Part shown: positions 55,672 through 64,000 of the stretch, one piece after another | Position numbering within the stretch: position 1 is the stretch's first letter | Layout of the letters: each line of letters starts with the position of its first letter | Assembly: GCF_030440535.1 (NCBI RefSeq) | Contig: NZ_CP047117.1 | Coordinates: forward strand, 1,915,953-1,979,952 | DNA: 64,000 nucleotides | Source of the DNA: Corynebacterium capitovis DSM 44611 | Lineage (GTDB): Bacteria > Actinomycetota > Actinomycetes > Mycobacteriales > Mycobacteriaceae | Direction: 5' to 3' | Notes under the pieces: model-generated | Database searches by the model: none | Told to the model about the DNA's origin: nothing | The model's input: only the letters and a program-made list of their open reading frames with translations | Position numbers and translations under genes: made by a program

Positions 55672-56697
55672 ATGACCAAACCCGGCTTCACCTTCGTGGT
55701 GCCCAAGCTGAACACCACACCAGCACCACAGGAGGTGACCCCCGTCAGCCCCGAAAACTCCGATGGAGCAACCCACGATGTGATCATCGTGGGTTCGGGC
55801 CCCGCCGGATACACCGCCGCCCTCTACGCGGCGCGGGCCGAGCTCGCCCCGCTCGTCTTCGAGGGCTACGAGTTCGGTGGCGAGCTCATGAACACCACTG
55901 AGGTGGAGAATTATCCCGGGTTCGAGAACGGGATTATGGGGCCGGAGCTGATGACCAACATGCGCGCCCAAGCGGAGCGCTTCGGGGCCGACTTGCGCCC
56001 CGAGCTGGTCGACCGGGCGGACTTCTCCGGTGAGGTGAAGAAGGTCTACGTCGGCGGTGTGGAATACAGCGCCCGCGCTGTCATTTTGGCAACAGGCGCC
56101 GCCCCCCGCCACCTCGGCGTCCCGGGAGAGGCGGAGCTCACCGGACGAGGCGTGTCCACGTGCGCCACCTGCGACGGATTCTTCTTCAAGGACCACCACA
56201 TCGCCGTCGTCGGCGGCGGGGACTCCGCGATGGAGGAAGCGACCTTCTTGACCACCTTTGCCACGAAGGTGTCCATCATCCACCGCTCGACGAACTTCCG
56301 CGCCTCCAAGGTCATGCTGCAGCGCGCCCGAGACAACGACAAGATCGAATTCGTCACGAACTCCGTGGTGGAGGAAGTCCTCCAAGGCGACAACAAGGTC
56401 GCCGGGCTTAAGCTGCGCAATGTCGTGGACGGCACCGAGTCGGTCCTCGACGCCACCGCGATGTTCGTCGCGATTGGCCACGATCCCCGCTCCGGGTTCC
56501 TCGACGGCCAGGTGGCAACGGACGCCGCCGGCTACGTGACGGTGGAGGAACCGAGCACGCGCACGTCCCTCGAGGGCGTGTTCGCCTGCGGAGACCTGGT
56601 CGATTCGACCTACCGCCAGGCCATCACCGCAGCCGGCTCCGGTTGCCGCGCCGCCCTGGATGTCACGCACTACCTGCAATCGCTCCCCGCGCGTTAG
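55672..56697 (+). CDS. trxB: Thioredoxin reductase
   Basis: 341 residues. FAD motif [15 protein letters not shown], active-site CATC (CATCDGFFF), NADPH motif [12 protein letters not shown], and the C-terminal [16 protein letters not shown]. The N-terminal ~35 residues before the FAD motif are longer than in most TrxB proteins; a later start is possible but has no better ribosome site. It reduces TrxA with NADPH. Confidence 0.97.
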   Translation: MTKPGFTFVVPKLNTTPAPQEVTPVSPENSDGATHDVIIVGSGPAGYTAALYAARAELAPLVFEGYEFGGELMNTTEVENYPGFENGIMGPELMTNMRAQAERFGADLRPELVDRADFSGEVKKVYVGGVEYSARAVILATGAAPRHLGVPGEAELTGRGVSTCATCDGFFFKDHHIAVVGGGDSAMEEATFLTTFATKVSIIHRSTNFRASKVMLQRARDNDKIEFVTNSVVEEVLQGDNKVAGLKLRNVVDGTESVLDATAMFVAIGHDPRSGFLDGQVATDAAGYVTVEEPSTRTSLEGVFACGDLVDSTYRQAITAAGSGCRAALDVTHYLQSLPAR

Positions 56698-56743
56698 AGT
56701 TAGACGCTCGCCTTGTCCAGCATTGAAGGAGAATTCGCCCGCC

Positions 56744-57067
56744 ATGACTACCTCGGTACCCGTTACCCAGGCCTCGTTTACGTCCGAGGTCGTTGAGGCG
56801 ACGACTCCCGTCATCGTCGACTTCTGGGCGCAGTGGTGCGGCCCCTGCGCCAAGCTCTCCCCGCTGCTGGACGGTGTAGCGACCGATCTGTCCGGCGCCG
56901 TCAAAGTGGTCACTGTCGACGTGGATGCCGAGCGCGGACTCGCCGCAATGTACCAGGTCATGTCTTTGCCGACGGTGCTGATCTTCAACGACGGGCACGT
57001 CGTCGACCAGTTCGTCGGACTCCTGTCGAAAGACGAGATCCTCGCCCGTCTCTCCCCGCTGTTGTAG
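56744..57067 (+). CDS. trxA: Thioredoxin
   Basis: 107 residues with WCGPC (FWAQWCGPCAKL) and the cis-Pro region SLPTVLIF. ATG 56744 is the family start, with GAAGGAG upstream. It lies 46 bases after trxB, the enzyme that reduces it, and in a likely sigM-trxB-trxA unit. Confidence 0.97.
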   Translation: MTTSVPVTQASFTSEVVEATTPVIVDFWAQWCGPCAKLSPLLDGVATDLSGAVKVVTVDVDAERGLAAMYQVMSLPTVLIFNDGHVVDQFVGLLSKDEILARLSPLL

Positions 57068-57161
57068 TGGGAGGTGCCCGGGTTTCGTCGACAAGATGTC
57101 GGCAAACAACGGGCCGCGGATACGATAAGGTCAAACTCAACTCGCGATAGAAAGGCGATCC

Positions 57162-58346
57162 GTGTCAGACATTCTCCGGGCAGGCGATTCGAGCCCTCGC
57201 GTAGCCGAGGTCCGCTTGACTCTCGCGCGGTTGGGTATGTTCGACGACTTCGACCGCAACGTCAGCGATTGGAAGAGCCGCCAATTCTCGCGCGAAGAGC
57301 TTCTTTTCGACGCCACACTGGCCGAGTCCCTGAAAGCCTTCCAGCAGTCCCGCGGCATTGTCCCCTCGGGCGACATCGACCAGGTGACCCTGCGTGAGTT
57401 GCGGGAGGCATCGTACACCCTGGGTGCGCGCGTGTTGTCCTACCAGCCTGCGCAGATCATGGTCGGCGACGACGTGCGACAGCTCCAGGAGCAGCTCCAG
57501 GAGCTGGGCTTTTACCCGCACCGCGTGGACGGCCGCTTCGGCCCCCGGACCCACGAGGCGTTGGTGAACTACCAGATCAACTCCGGCCTCCAAGACGATG
57601 GCGTGTGCGGGCCCGACTCGTTACGCGCGCTGAGCCTGCTGGGGCGGCGCATCACCGGCGGCTCCGCGCAGGCGATCCGGGAGCGGGAAAGCGTGCGCGA
57701 GGCCGGCCCGTATCTGGCCGGCAAGCGCGTTGTGATCGACCCGGACCTGGGCAATAGCGACCGCGGGATGACCGTGCGGGGACCCTACGGCGACATCTCT
57801 GAGGAGGAAATCCTCTGGGACCTGGCCAATCGCATCGAGGGCCGAATGATCGCCGCCGGGATGGAAACGATCATCTCTCGCCCCCGCGGGGACAACCCAT
57901 CCACGAAGGCGCGCGCGGACCTGGCAAACGGGTTCAACGCGGACCTGCTCATCTCGTTGCAGCTGGACCACTACCGCAACGAGAAAGCCAACGGTGTCGC
58001 CTCATTCTACTTCGGGTCGGAGTCGGGAGCGTCTTCCCTGACCGGTGAGACGCTTTCGGGGTTCGTCCAGCGCGAAATCGTCGCGCGGACGGATCTGCGC
58101 AACTGTTTCAGCCACGGCCGCACCTGGGACATTCTGCGCATGACGCGCATGCCCTCGATCGAGATCGTGGCGGGATACTTAACTAACCCGGGTGACGTGG
58201 CCATCCTGACCAACCCGCGCCAGCGCGACGCCATCGCCGAGGCGATTGTGGTGGCCGTTAAGCGGCTCTACCTGCTGGACCAGGACGATAAGCCGACCGG
58301 CACCTACACCTTTAGCGAGCTGCTCCAGCAGGAACGGGCAAACTAG
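57162..58346 (+). CDS. cwlM: CwlM-type peptidoglycan-binding pseudo-amidase
   Basis: 394 residues. Two peptidoglycan-binding segments (about 8-80 and 98-160) precede an Amidase_3 fold (about 188-370). The zinc His of DPGHGG is Leu196 (DPDLG), the second zinc His is Gln267 (ISLQLD) and the catalytic Glu is Val336. Only the acidic Glu ligand region remains. It cannot be a normal amidase. In mycobacteria CwlM is a regulator that activates MurA; the same is inferred. No signal peptide is present, which also fits a cytoplasmic role. Its stop shares CTAG with the stop of parB. Confidence 0.9.
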   Translation: MSDILRAGDSSPRVAEVRLTLARLGMFDDFDRNVSDWKSRQFSREELLFDATLAESLKAFQQSRGIVPSGDIDQVTLRELREASYTLGARVLSYQPAQIMVGDDVRQLQEQLQELGFYPHRVDGRFGPRTHEALVNYQINSGLQDDGVCGPDSLRALSLLGRRITGGSAQAIRERESVREAGPYLAGKRVVIDPDLGNSDRGMTVRGPYGDISEEEILWDLANRIEGRMIAAGMETIISRPRGDNPSTKARADLANGFNADLLISLQLDHYRNEKANGVASFYFGSESGASSLTGETLSGFVQREIVARTDLRNCFSHGRTWDILRMTRMPSIEIVAGYLTNPGDVAILTNPRQRDAIAEAIVVAVKRLYLLDQDDKPTGTYTFSELLQQERAN

Positions 58347-59386
58347 CCCCTACCCTCGATGAGCGACATGATGCGCTCGAAGTCGTCGCGGTCCCCGAAC
58401 TCCACAACGATCTTTCCTTTCCGCTTTCCCATCGTGACGGAGACCCGGGTGTCCCACTCGTCGGCGAGGCGGTGCGCCGCCTGCGTGAGAAACTCCGGCT
58501 GGGGCGCCGGCTCGCGCTTCGCCGGTCGGGGGGCCTGACCCCGGTTGAGCAGGGTCACCGCTTCCTCAGTCGAGCGCACGCTCAGGCCCTCGGCCACGAT
58601 TCGCTCGGCGAGCTGTTCCTGCGCCTCGGCGGCGCCCTCCTCCAGCCGGACCCCCAGCAGGGCGCGGGCGTGGCCGGCGCTGAGTACCCCGGCGGCGACG
58701 CGTCGCTGGACGTCTACCGGCAAGTTCAAGAGCCGAATGGCGTTGGTGATCACCGGACGGGAGCGGCCAAGCCGGTCCGCCAGCTGCTCCTGAGTTACCC
58801 CGAACTCCTCCAGCAGCTGCTGGTAGGCGGCCGCCTCCTCGAGCGGGTTAAGCTGGACGCGGTGGATGTTCTCCAGCAGCGCATCGCGCAGCATGTCCGC
58901 GTCGTTGGTCTCGCGCACGATCGCCGGGATATGCTTCAACCCCGCGCGGGAGGCAGCCCGCCAGCGGCGCTCACCCATAATGAGCTCAAACCCGTCCTGC
59001 GTCTCGCGCACTACGATGGGTTGCAGCAGGCCGAATTCCTTGATGGAGTGAACGAGCTCCGCGAGTTCCTCATCGTCGAAGACCTGGCGGGGCTGCTTCG
59101 GGTTCGGCTGAATCTGGCCGACCGGTATCTCCTGGTAGCGGGCTCCTACGGGCACCGCGACGGACGCGGGGGACGGCGCGGATGGGCTGACCGTGGGGGC
59201 ACCGGGAACCGACGGGGCACCTGAGACCTTTTCGCTTGCCCGGGGGCGCTTGGAGCCACCTATGATGACGTCAGCGGCGCCCTCCCCGAGGCGCCCCGTC
59301 TTGCCCGTCGTGTCCGTCGTGGCGGGGCTGGACGGAATGAGTGCGGCAAGACCGCGGCCGAGGCCGCCTTTGCGTTCTTGGGCCAC
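58343..59386 (-). CDS. parB: Chromosome-partition protein ParB
   Basis: 347 residues. The N-terminal CTPase/ParB domain has [13 protein letters not shown] (Arg-rich box) after [14 protein letters not shown]; the central helix-turn-helix follows ([24 protein letters not shown], in part), and the C-terminal dimer domain ends the chain. It loads at parS and spreads as a CTP clamp. Five exact parS sites are in this window. It follows parA with four bases between. Confidence 0.97.
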   Translation of the reverse strand: MAQERKGGLGRGLAALIPSSPATTDTTGKTGRLGEGAADVIIGGSKRPRASEKVSGAPSVPGAPTVSPSAPSPASVAVPVGARYQEIPVGQIQPNPKQPRQVFDDEELAELVHSIKEFGLLQPIVVRETQDGFELIMGERRWRAASRAGLKHIPAIVRETNDADMLRDALLENIHRVQLNPLEEAAAYQQLLEEFGVTQEQLADRLGRSRPVITNAIRLLNLPVDVQRRVAAGVLSAGHARALLGVRLEEGAAEAQEQLAERIVAEGLSVRSTEEAVTLLNRGQAPRPAKREPAPQPEFLTQAAHRLADEWDTRVSVTMGKRKGKIVVEFGDRDDFERIMSLIEGRG

Positions 59387-59390
59387 TGTC

Positions 59391-60371
59391 TTACTCCTGC
59401 TCTTCGCTTAGTTGGCGTGCCACTTCAGGGCTGACACCGATGGGACCGGTGGTTTCGTGCGGCTGGTAGTCCCCGCGCGAGGCGAGTTCGCGGGCCGCGT
59501 CAAAGTAGGCCAGGGCTCCGCGCGAACCCGGGTCATAATCCACGACCGTTTGACCATACCCAGGGGCCTCGGACACCTTCACGGAACGGGGGATGACGTT
59601 GCGCAGCACCACCTGGCCGAACTGGTTGCGCACCTCCGCGGCGACTTCTTCCGAGAGCCTCGTGCGGGCGTCGAACATCGTGAGCAGAACCGCCGAGATG
59701 TGCAGGTTGTGGTTCAGGTGCTCGCGGATCATGCCGATGTTGCCCAGCAGCTGGCCCACGCCCTCCAAGGCGTAGTACTCGCACTGGATGGGGATAAGAA
59801 CTTCGTCCACGGCGGTCATCGCGTTGATGGTCAGCAGGCCGAGGGAGGGCGGGCAGTCGATAAACACGTAATCGAAACCCTGTTCCTCAATGTATCCCCG
59901 CCGCAGCGCGTCGTGCAGCCGATACTCGCGCCGCACTAGGCTGACGAGCTCGATTTCCGCACCCGCGAGGTCGATCGTCGCGGGGATGCACAACAGGTTG
60001 TCGTTGCCCGGGCTGGGTTGGGCAGCCTCCGCCGCCTCCGCCTCACCGATGAGCAGCTCGTACGTCGATATCGTGCCGGCGCGGTGCTCCACGCCCAGCG
60101 CCGTCGAGGAATTGCCCTGCGGGTCGAGGTCTACTACCAACACCTTCAGGCCTTGGCGCGAGAGCGCGGCGGCAAGGTTGACCGAGGTCGTCGTCTTGCC
60201 GACGCCACCCTTTTGGTTCGCGACCGTAAAGACCCTGGGGGCGGCCGGTTTGTCGAGCTGAACGGAACCGCTGGAAAAGCGCGCAGCGCGACGTGCGGCT
60301 GCGGCTATGGGCGTGTCGTCCCACTGGGGCTCGCCCAAAGAGCCAGTTTGCCCCGGCTGTTCGTCCATCAT
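59391..60371 (-). CDS. parA: Chromosome-partition ATPase ParA
   Basis: 326 residues from ATG 60371, which has AGGGTGG upstream; GTG 60410 (339 residues) is also possible. Deviant Walker [18 protein letters not shown], Walker A' [11 protein letters not shown] and the switch [11 protein letters not shown] are present. It moves ParB-parS complexes to the poles. It precedes parB in one operon. Confidence 0.95.
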   Translation of the reverse strand: MMDEQPGQTGSLGEPQWDDTPIAAAARRAARFSSGSVQLDKPAAPRVFTVANQKGGVGKTTTSVNLAAALSRQGLKVLVVDLDPQGNSSTALGVEHRAGTISTYELLIGEAEAAEAAQPSPGNDNLLCIPATIDLAGAEIELVSLVRREYRLHDALRRGYIEEQGFDYVFIDCPPSLGLLTINAMTAVDEVLIPIQCEYYALEGVGQLLGNIGMIREHLNHNLHISAVLLTMFDARTRLSEEVAAEVRNQFGQVVLRNVIPRSVKVSEAPGYGQTVVDYDPGSRGALAYFDAARELASRGDYQPHETTGPIGVSPEVARQLSEEQE

Positions 60372-60462
60372 CCGTTCCACCCTGCTTCGATCCGCCACAA
60401 GTTCACTCACGCGTGCGCCTACAACCTTAACGTCTGCCCCTGGCGCGGGTTAACGGGACAGG

Positions 60463-61110
60463 TTAGCAAAGCCGCGGGATGCGCACGATCGTTGTAGGTT
60501 CATTCAGCAGGTCCTCGCCTACGGTGAGAATGTCCGGCATTCCACCACCCGCCGCCTCGATCAGATCGCCGTCGCGGTGGGCTTCTTCGACCACGCTTGC
60601 GCCTTTCATCGCCACCATCGCGCCTCCCGGGCGCACGAGAGGCAAGGACCAGCCAGCGAGTTTTCCCAGCGGGGCGACGGCGCGGGAGGTGACGACGTCG
60701 AAAAGCGACCGCTCCTGCTCTTCCGCCCGGCCCCGCACCACGCGGACGTTGGACAGTCCGAGCTGGTCAACCACTTCTGAAAGGTACATGGAGCGCTTGA
60801 GCAGGGGCTCGATGAGGGTGATAGACAGGTCCGGCCGCGCGATCGCAAGCGGGACACCGGGAAGCCCGGCGCCCGAGCCAATGTCGGCTACGTGCGCCCC
60901 GTCTTCGAATACCTCCGCGATCACCGCGCAGTTGAGGATATGCCGGCTCCAGAGCCGGCCCACCTCTTTGGGGCCGATGAAGCCGCGCTGCGCCGCCACT
61001 GTGGCCAGCGAGGCGTGATACGCCTCAGCTAGCGGCAGGCCCGCACCAAAGACACGGCGCGCGGCCGCGGGGACAGCTTCTAAGCTGCCTTCAGGGGTGG
61101 TCTCCGACAC
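60463..61110 (-). CDS. rsmG: 16S rRNA (guanine-527 N7)-methyltransferase RsmG
   Basis: 215 residues with the SAM motif VADIGSGAGLPGVPLAI and the RAVAPLGKL segment of GidB. GTG start. It lies upstream of parAB in the conserved yidC-rsmG-parA-parB order. It methylates G527 in the 530 loop of 16S rRNA. Confidence 0.96.
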   Translation of the reverse strand: MSETTPEGSLEAVPAAARRVFGAGLPLAEAYHASLATVAAQRGFIGPKEVGRLWSRHILNCAVIAEVFEDGAHVADIGSGAGLPGVPLAIARPDLSITLIEPLLKRSMYLSEVVDQLGLSNVRVVRGRAEEQERSLFDVVTSRAVAPLGKLAGWSLPLVRPGGAMVAMKGASVVEEAHRDGDLIEAAGGGMPDILTVGEDLLNEPTTIVRIPRLC

Positions 61111-61185
61111 GGCTGTGCACTCCTTCGCGGGAACGGGGGGTTGAGCTAGCAGTCTCCGACTCTAGTAAACCGGCCCGACACGCAA

Positions 61186-61217
61186 ACAACCGCCGCCCGG
61201 CGGGGGACGGCGGTTGT
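61186..61217 (-). terminator. Hairpin after yidC
   Basis: ACAACCGCCG (61186-61195) and CGGCGGTTGT (61208-61217) form a perfect 10-base stem, 16 bases past the yidC stop. The T run is weak (GTTTG), so termination is probable but not sure. Confidence 0.6.
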
Positions 61218-61232
61218 ATGAACGTCGTAAAG

Positions 61233-62210
61233 TTACATGCCCTGGCGGCGCTGCTTCTTGGACCTCTTGTCCACGCGGCGCGCTCCCACTTGGGGTGCGG
61301 AGGCGGCCTTGGCGGCGCGCTTGGCCTCCTCTTCGGCGGCTTCTTCTTTATCCATCTTGTCGAAGACGATTCGGGTTTGGAAGAAAGTCCACACGTTGTT
61401 GGCCAGCATGTAGAAGAGCAAACCGATGTGCCACAGGAAGCCCGAGCCCAAGATCATCACCGGGAAGATCCACAGCATCATCTTGTTCATCATCTGCATC
61501 TGGGTTTCCATCATCTGGGCACTGTCACCCGTGGGGACGTTGACCTTGCCGGATGCGCGACGCTCGTTCTGCCGAGAAATGGACAGGCGGGCGTTGAGGT
61601 GAGTGAACACGGCGGAAAGGATCACGAGGGGGAGACAGACCGCGATGATGTTCGCGCGGCTGAAGTCCAGGCCCGTGAACGCGGCGAAGGCGCTCTCCGG
61701 CATGGACATGTACGCCGACAGCGGGACCCCGAAGAAGTCGGCGTCGAGGAAGGAGCGCACGTCCTCGGGCGAGAAGAGGTAGTTTGCCGTGTTGCGGTTG
61801 TCCTCAACGCTCATGCCCAGCGAACCCGGGCCCGTGCCGGTGCGGTTGAAGGAGCGCAGCACATGGAACAGGCCGAGGAAGACCGGCATCTGCACGAGAG
61901 GCACGATGCACGACGCGAGCGGGTTGGTGCCCATCTCCTTGTACAGCTTCTGGGTTTCCTGCGCCATCTTCTGCTGGTCGTTTTTGTACTTGGCGCGGAT
62001 TTCCTGCATCTTCGGCTGCATTTCCTGCATCTTGCGCGCGGAGCGCATTTGATTCACCATCGGCTTGACCAGCACGACGCGGATGGTGAAGGTAAGGAAG
62101 ACGATGGCCAGGATCCAGGAAAAACCGGAATCAGGCGAGAACATCGCTCCGAAGATCTTGTGCCAGAACCACAGCACCGCTGAGATAGGCCAATAGATGA
62201 AATTCAGCAC
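61233..62210 (-). CDS. yidC: Membrane protein insertase YidC
   Basis: 325 residues, GTG start. An N-terminal helix, then the insertase core with its hydrophilic groove Arg in RVVLVKPMVNQMRSA and the amphipathic loop; four or five further segments; a basic tail with RVDKRSKKQRRQGM. It inserts membrane proteins with or without Sec. Order yidD-yidC after rnpA is conserved. Confidence 0.96.
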   Translation of the reverse strand: MLNFIYWPISAVLWFWHKIFGAMFSPDSGFSWILAIVFLTFTIRVVLVKPMVNQMRSARKMQEMQPKMQEIRAKYKNDQQKMAQETQKLYKEMGTNPLASCIVPLVQMPVFLGLFHVLRSFNRTGTGPGSLGMSVEDNRNTANYLFSPEDVRSFLDADFFGVPLSAYMSMPESAFAAFTGLDFSRANIIAVCLPLVILSAVFTHLNARLSISRQNERRASGKVNVPTGDSAQMMETQMQMMNKMMLWIFPVMILGSGFLWHIGLLFYMLANNVWTFFQTRIVFDKMDKEEAAEEEAKRAAKAASAPQVGARRVDKRSKKQRRQGM

Positions 62211-62250
62211 TTGGGGTAGTCGCTCCTAGTCGGTTTCAGGTGGGCCATTT

Positions 62251-62532
62251 TCACAGCTTGTCGACGCTCCCCGGGACCGGGTCATACCCGCCCGGGTGCC
62301 AGGGACCGCACTTGCACACACGGCCGGCGGCGTAGGCACCACCCTTTACTGCTCCGTGGCGCGCCACCGCCTCCAGCGCGTAAGCGCTGCACACAGGCAC
62401 GAAACGGCACGTGCCCGCCATCTTAAGGGGTGAGAGGAATTTTTGGTAAAGGCGCACCAGCCTCACCAGCGCCCGCGCTGCCGGGCCCCGCGCTGGGGGG
62501 ATTTCCGCGCCGAGGAAGTTGTAGTAGGCCAT
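62251..62532 (-). CDS. yidD: YidD membrane-insertion efficiency factor
   Basis: 93 residues. YQKFLSPLKMAGTCRFVPVCSAYALEA and CKCGPWHPGGYDPVP have the conserved Cys pattern of YidD (sequence shown in two short parts: SPLKMAGTCRF and CSAYALEA). It lies 40 bases upstream of yidC and 9 downstream of rnpA. Confidence 0.95.
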   Translation of the reverse strand: MAYYNFLGAEIPPARGPAARALVRLVRLYQKFLSPLKMAGTCRFVPVCSAYALEAVARHGAVKGGAYAAGRVCKCGPWHPGGYDPVPGSVDKL

Positions 62533-62541
62533 GCGCTTGGT

Positions 62542-62919
62542 CTACCTCAGCTCCGGCCCCGGTGTCACCGGAAGCTTGCGGCGCGCGCGATCGATGCAAG
62601 ACGACACATCGTCGGCAAGCTCCGCGCATGTGGCCGCGGCAGCGGGGGGCAGGGCGCGAACGACGATGTCGTACGAGCGATCGAGGTCACCCCGCGCCGC
62701 GAAGCACACGTGGCGGAGCTTGCGCGACAGCGAATGCCGCGCGACGGCGTTGCCCACTTGCTTGGACACGACGAGCCCGAACCGCGGGCCGCCGATGATG
62801 GCGGTCTCGGTCCGGGCTCGCAGATGCACCACGACGGTGCGGGACCCCGCCCGCGCACCCGACCTCATCGTCTGACGAAAGTCAGCCGAGGACGACAGTT
62901 TGTGCGCCTTGGGAAGCAC
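62542..62919 (-). CDS. rnpA: Ribonuclease P protein component RnpA
   Basis: 125 residues, GTG start. Basic protein with RFGLVVSKQVGNAVARHSLSR (shown in part: GNAVARHSLSRKLRH). The usual RNRxKR motif is RHSLSR here, a milder form seen in actinobacteria. It binds the RNase P RNA for tRNA 5' maturation. It follows rpmH, as is universal. Confidence 0.94.
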   Translation of the reverse strand: MLPKAHKLSSSADFRQTMRSGARAGSRTVVVHLRARTETAIIGGPRFGLVVSKQVGNAVARHSLSRKLRHVCFAARGDLDRSYDIVVRALPPAAAATCAELADDVSSCIDRARRKLPVTPGPELR

Positions 62920-62974
62920 AGTTCTACAGGTATCCAGTGCCGGGATGAGTGCGGGGACTAGTGAAGGCCCGCGC

Positions 62975-63112
62975 CTAGGCGGTCAGCTCGGAGCGACCCT
63001 TGCGGCGGCGGGCGGAAACGATGGCGCGGCCGGCGCGGGTGCGCATGCGGGCGCGGAAGCCGTGCTTGCGAGCACGACGGCGGTTATTCGGCTGGTAGGT
63101 CCGCTTAGACAC
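62975..63112 (-). CDS. rpmH: 50S ribosomal protein L34
   Basis: 45 residues, [19 protein letters not shown] then a basic tail. GTG start at 63112 with AAGGAG upstream. It is the first gene of the minus-strand operon rpmH-rnpA-yidD-yidC that starts beside oriC. Confidence 0.97.
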   Translation of the reverse strand: MSKRTYQPNNRRRARKHGFRARMRTRAGRAIVSARRRKGRSELTA

Positions 63113-63560
63113 GGAGTTCTCCTTGCGTGTGTCGACGGCCAGCGGCGGCGCGTTGCTACACGCACGCCTCCCGGGGAACAGACCGTCCCGGTATGGAAAG
63201 ATTCCCGAGATGCCAGGCGTCGCGTCCGGCTGCATTCCGGCTCGCGCGTCTCGCGTGCAACACCTGCGCTGACTCGCCTCGACGGCGGCCCGGTGCACTG
63301 CGCCGATGTTGCTCTCAAGCGCATCGGGTCCGGGGCGTTTGGGCTCTCGCCGGCCCGCCCAAGTCGATGCGACAGACGCTAGACAGACTACGGGAACAAT
63401 CACCCGTCGGCCAAATTGACACGCCGCTCGTGGAAGCCTACGCGACAGGCACCCCCGAAATTACAAAGCTGTGTTTCTTTGCAGGTCAGCTCGCGGCGAA
63501 TCGCGACACGCCGAGATTGCCTGCGACTTGGCTGGGACCTTCCGCCCAATATCGACCGCC
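63113..63560. other. Gene-free rpmH upstream region
   Basis: About 450 bases between rpmH and the first DnaA box. No convincing gene is seen on either strand. It must contain the rpmH promoter. G+C content falls toward the origin. Confidence 0.6.
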
Positions 63561-63900
63561 ACACGAGTTATCCACAGGGGTGACATTGAGACGTGCGTGG
63601 ACACGGCACACGGCGAGCGGGTACCAATGTTTCATCCTCACAACTTCACACAACCCTCTCCCCACATGGCTGTGGATAACTTTTAACTAGTGGTTGAGAC
63701 TTGGGGTTTACGGTGCGTATACCCCCAGTTAAACGCGGTTTTCGACCGTTCGCTACGTTATCCACAGACTGATGCGGACCTGTGAATAACAACCCCACTG
63801 GGGCTTACTCACAACTGTGGATAAAACTGTGGAACACAAGGTGAGAGACCCTGCCTTGTCCACTCGGCGTGTGGACAAGGTGGTGAACCACCTAAGAAGC
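63561..63900. other. oriC: Chromosomal replication origin oriC
   Basis: Four exact DnaA boxes TTATCCACA are found: 63568-63576 (+), 63671-63679 (-), 63758-63766 (+) and 63826-63834 (-). Near matches are TGTGAATAA at 63781-63789 and TGTGGAACA at 63838-63846. A CCTTGTCCAC...GTGGACAAGG inverted repeat (63854-63880) and GGTGGTGAACCACC (63879-63892) follow. It lies between rpmH and dnaA, the classic place. The A/T-rich unwinding part is probably around 63650-63690. Confidence 0.93.
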
Positions 63901-63960
63901 ACCTTGCTTTAAGACCTGCTTGAAGACACGAATTAATTGAAAGACGGGACCAACAACGCT

Positions 63961-64000
63961 GTGGCAAACCAAGACATCGAAGCATTGTGGCGCGAACGCT
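63961..64000 (+). CDS. dnaA: DnaA initiator, first 13 codons only
   Basis: GTG at 63961 begins MANQDIEALWRER, a DnaA N-terminus; the rest lies right of the window. Position after the DnaA boxes and the rpmH side makes the call firm despite the short length. Some annotation of the exact start could differ by a few codons. Confidence 0.85.
   Translation, partial: MANQDIEALWRER

Overview
The window is 64 kb of a high-GC actinobacterial chromosome, most likely a Corynebacterium. The evidence is the order pcnA–NUDIX–DUF6049–murJ–sigM–trxB–trxA–cwlM–parB–parA–rsmG–yidC–yidD–rnpA–rpmH–oriC–dnaA, a trpLEGD(CF)BA operon with a Trp-Trp-Trp leader, five exact parS sites, a mycothiol-type arsenic cluster and a brnFE-like exporter pair. 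The species cannot be named from sequence alone. The right edge is oriC: DnaA boxes at 63.57-63.85 kb and the first 40 bases of dnaA. The window therefore reads as the left arm of the origin, getting closer to it from left to right.

1-6.1 kb is a GABA-catabolism cluster: a TPP-dependent decarboxylase-like gene cut by the left edge, gabD, gabT, and a divergent PucR-type regulator. 6.1-20.4 kb is an accessory defence island: a fused ABC-ATPase/Toprim-like protein, a DUF262/HNH protein, an Mrr endonuclease, and a type I restriction-modification operon hsdM-hsdS-hsdR. That operon carries an extra downstream gene, overlapping hsdR, whose product has a HEPN-like RxxxxH motif. A DcuC-type transporter and two small conserved genes sit among them. 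20.6-23.9 kb is an arsenic-resistance cluster (arsO, arsR, acr3, arsC) with an ArsR operator, followed by a decayed second arsO copy and a parS site.

23.9-35.4 kb holds thiC with a TPP riboswitch, an HdeD-like membrane protein, an acyl-CoA dehydrogenase, a DtxR/MntR-family regulator, nrdI-nrdF, a gluconokinase remnant, a hydrolase, a DUF5129 protein, a sugar-type ABC ATPase and a dicarboxylate/amino-acid symporter. The most interesting gene is nrdF. Three of its four metal-binding carboxylates are replaced by Gln, Ser and Lys, the QSK signature of the metal-free class Ie (DOPA-radical) ribonucleotide reductase. It follows a Mn-type metalloregulator gene and a promoter full of TTCGTA/TACGAA half-sites, which suggests a metal-starvation back-up reductase.

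35.5-43.3 kb is an SdpI protein, then the attenuated trp operon with a Rieske lipoprotein overlapping its end. 43.3-48 kb holds a bile-acid-type symporter, a small DUF6881-like protein, azlCD, yqgE, pcnA and a tandem palindromic repeat. 48.1-64 kb is conserved origin-proximal housekeeping: cell-envelope regulation (murJ, and cwlM with lost zinc ligands), redox (sigM, trxBA), chromosome segregation (parAB), membrane insertion (yidCD), RNase P protein and L34.

All assignments come from reading motifs and context; no database search was run. No rRNA, tRNA, transposase or CRISPR array was recognised.
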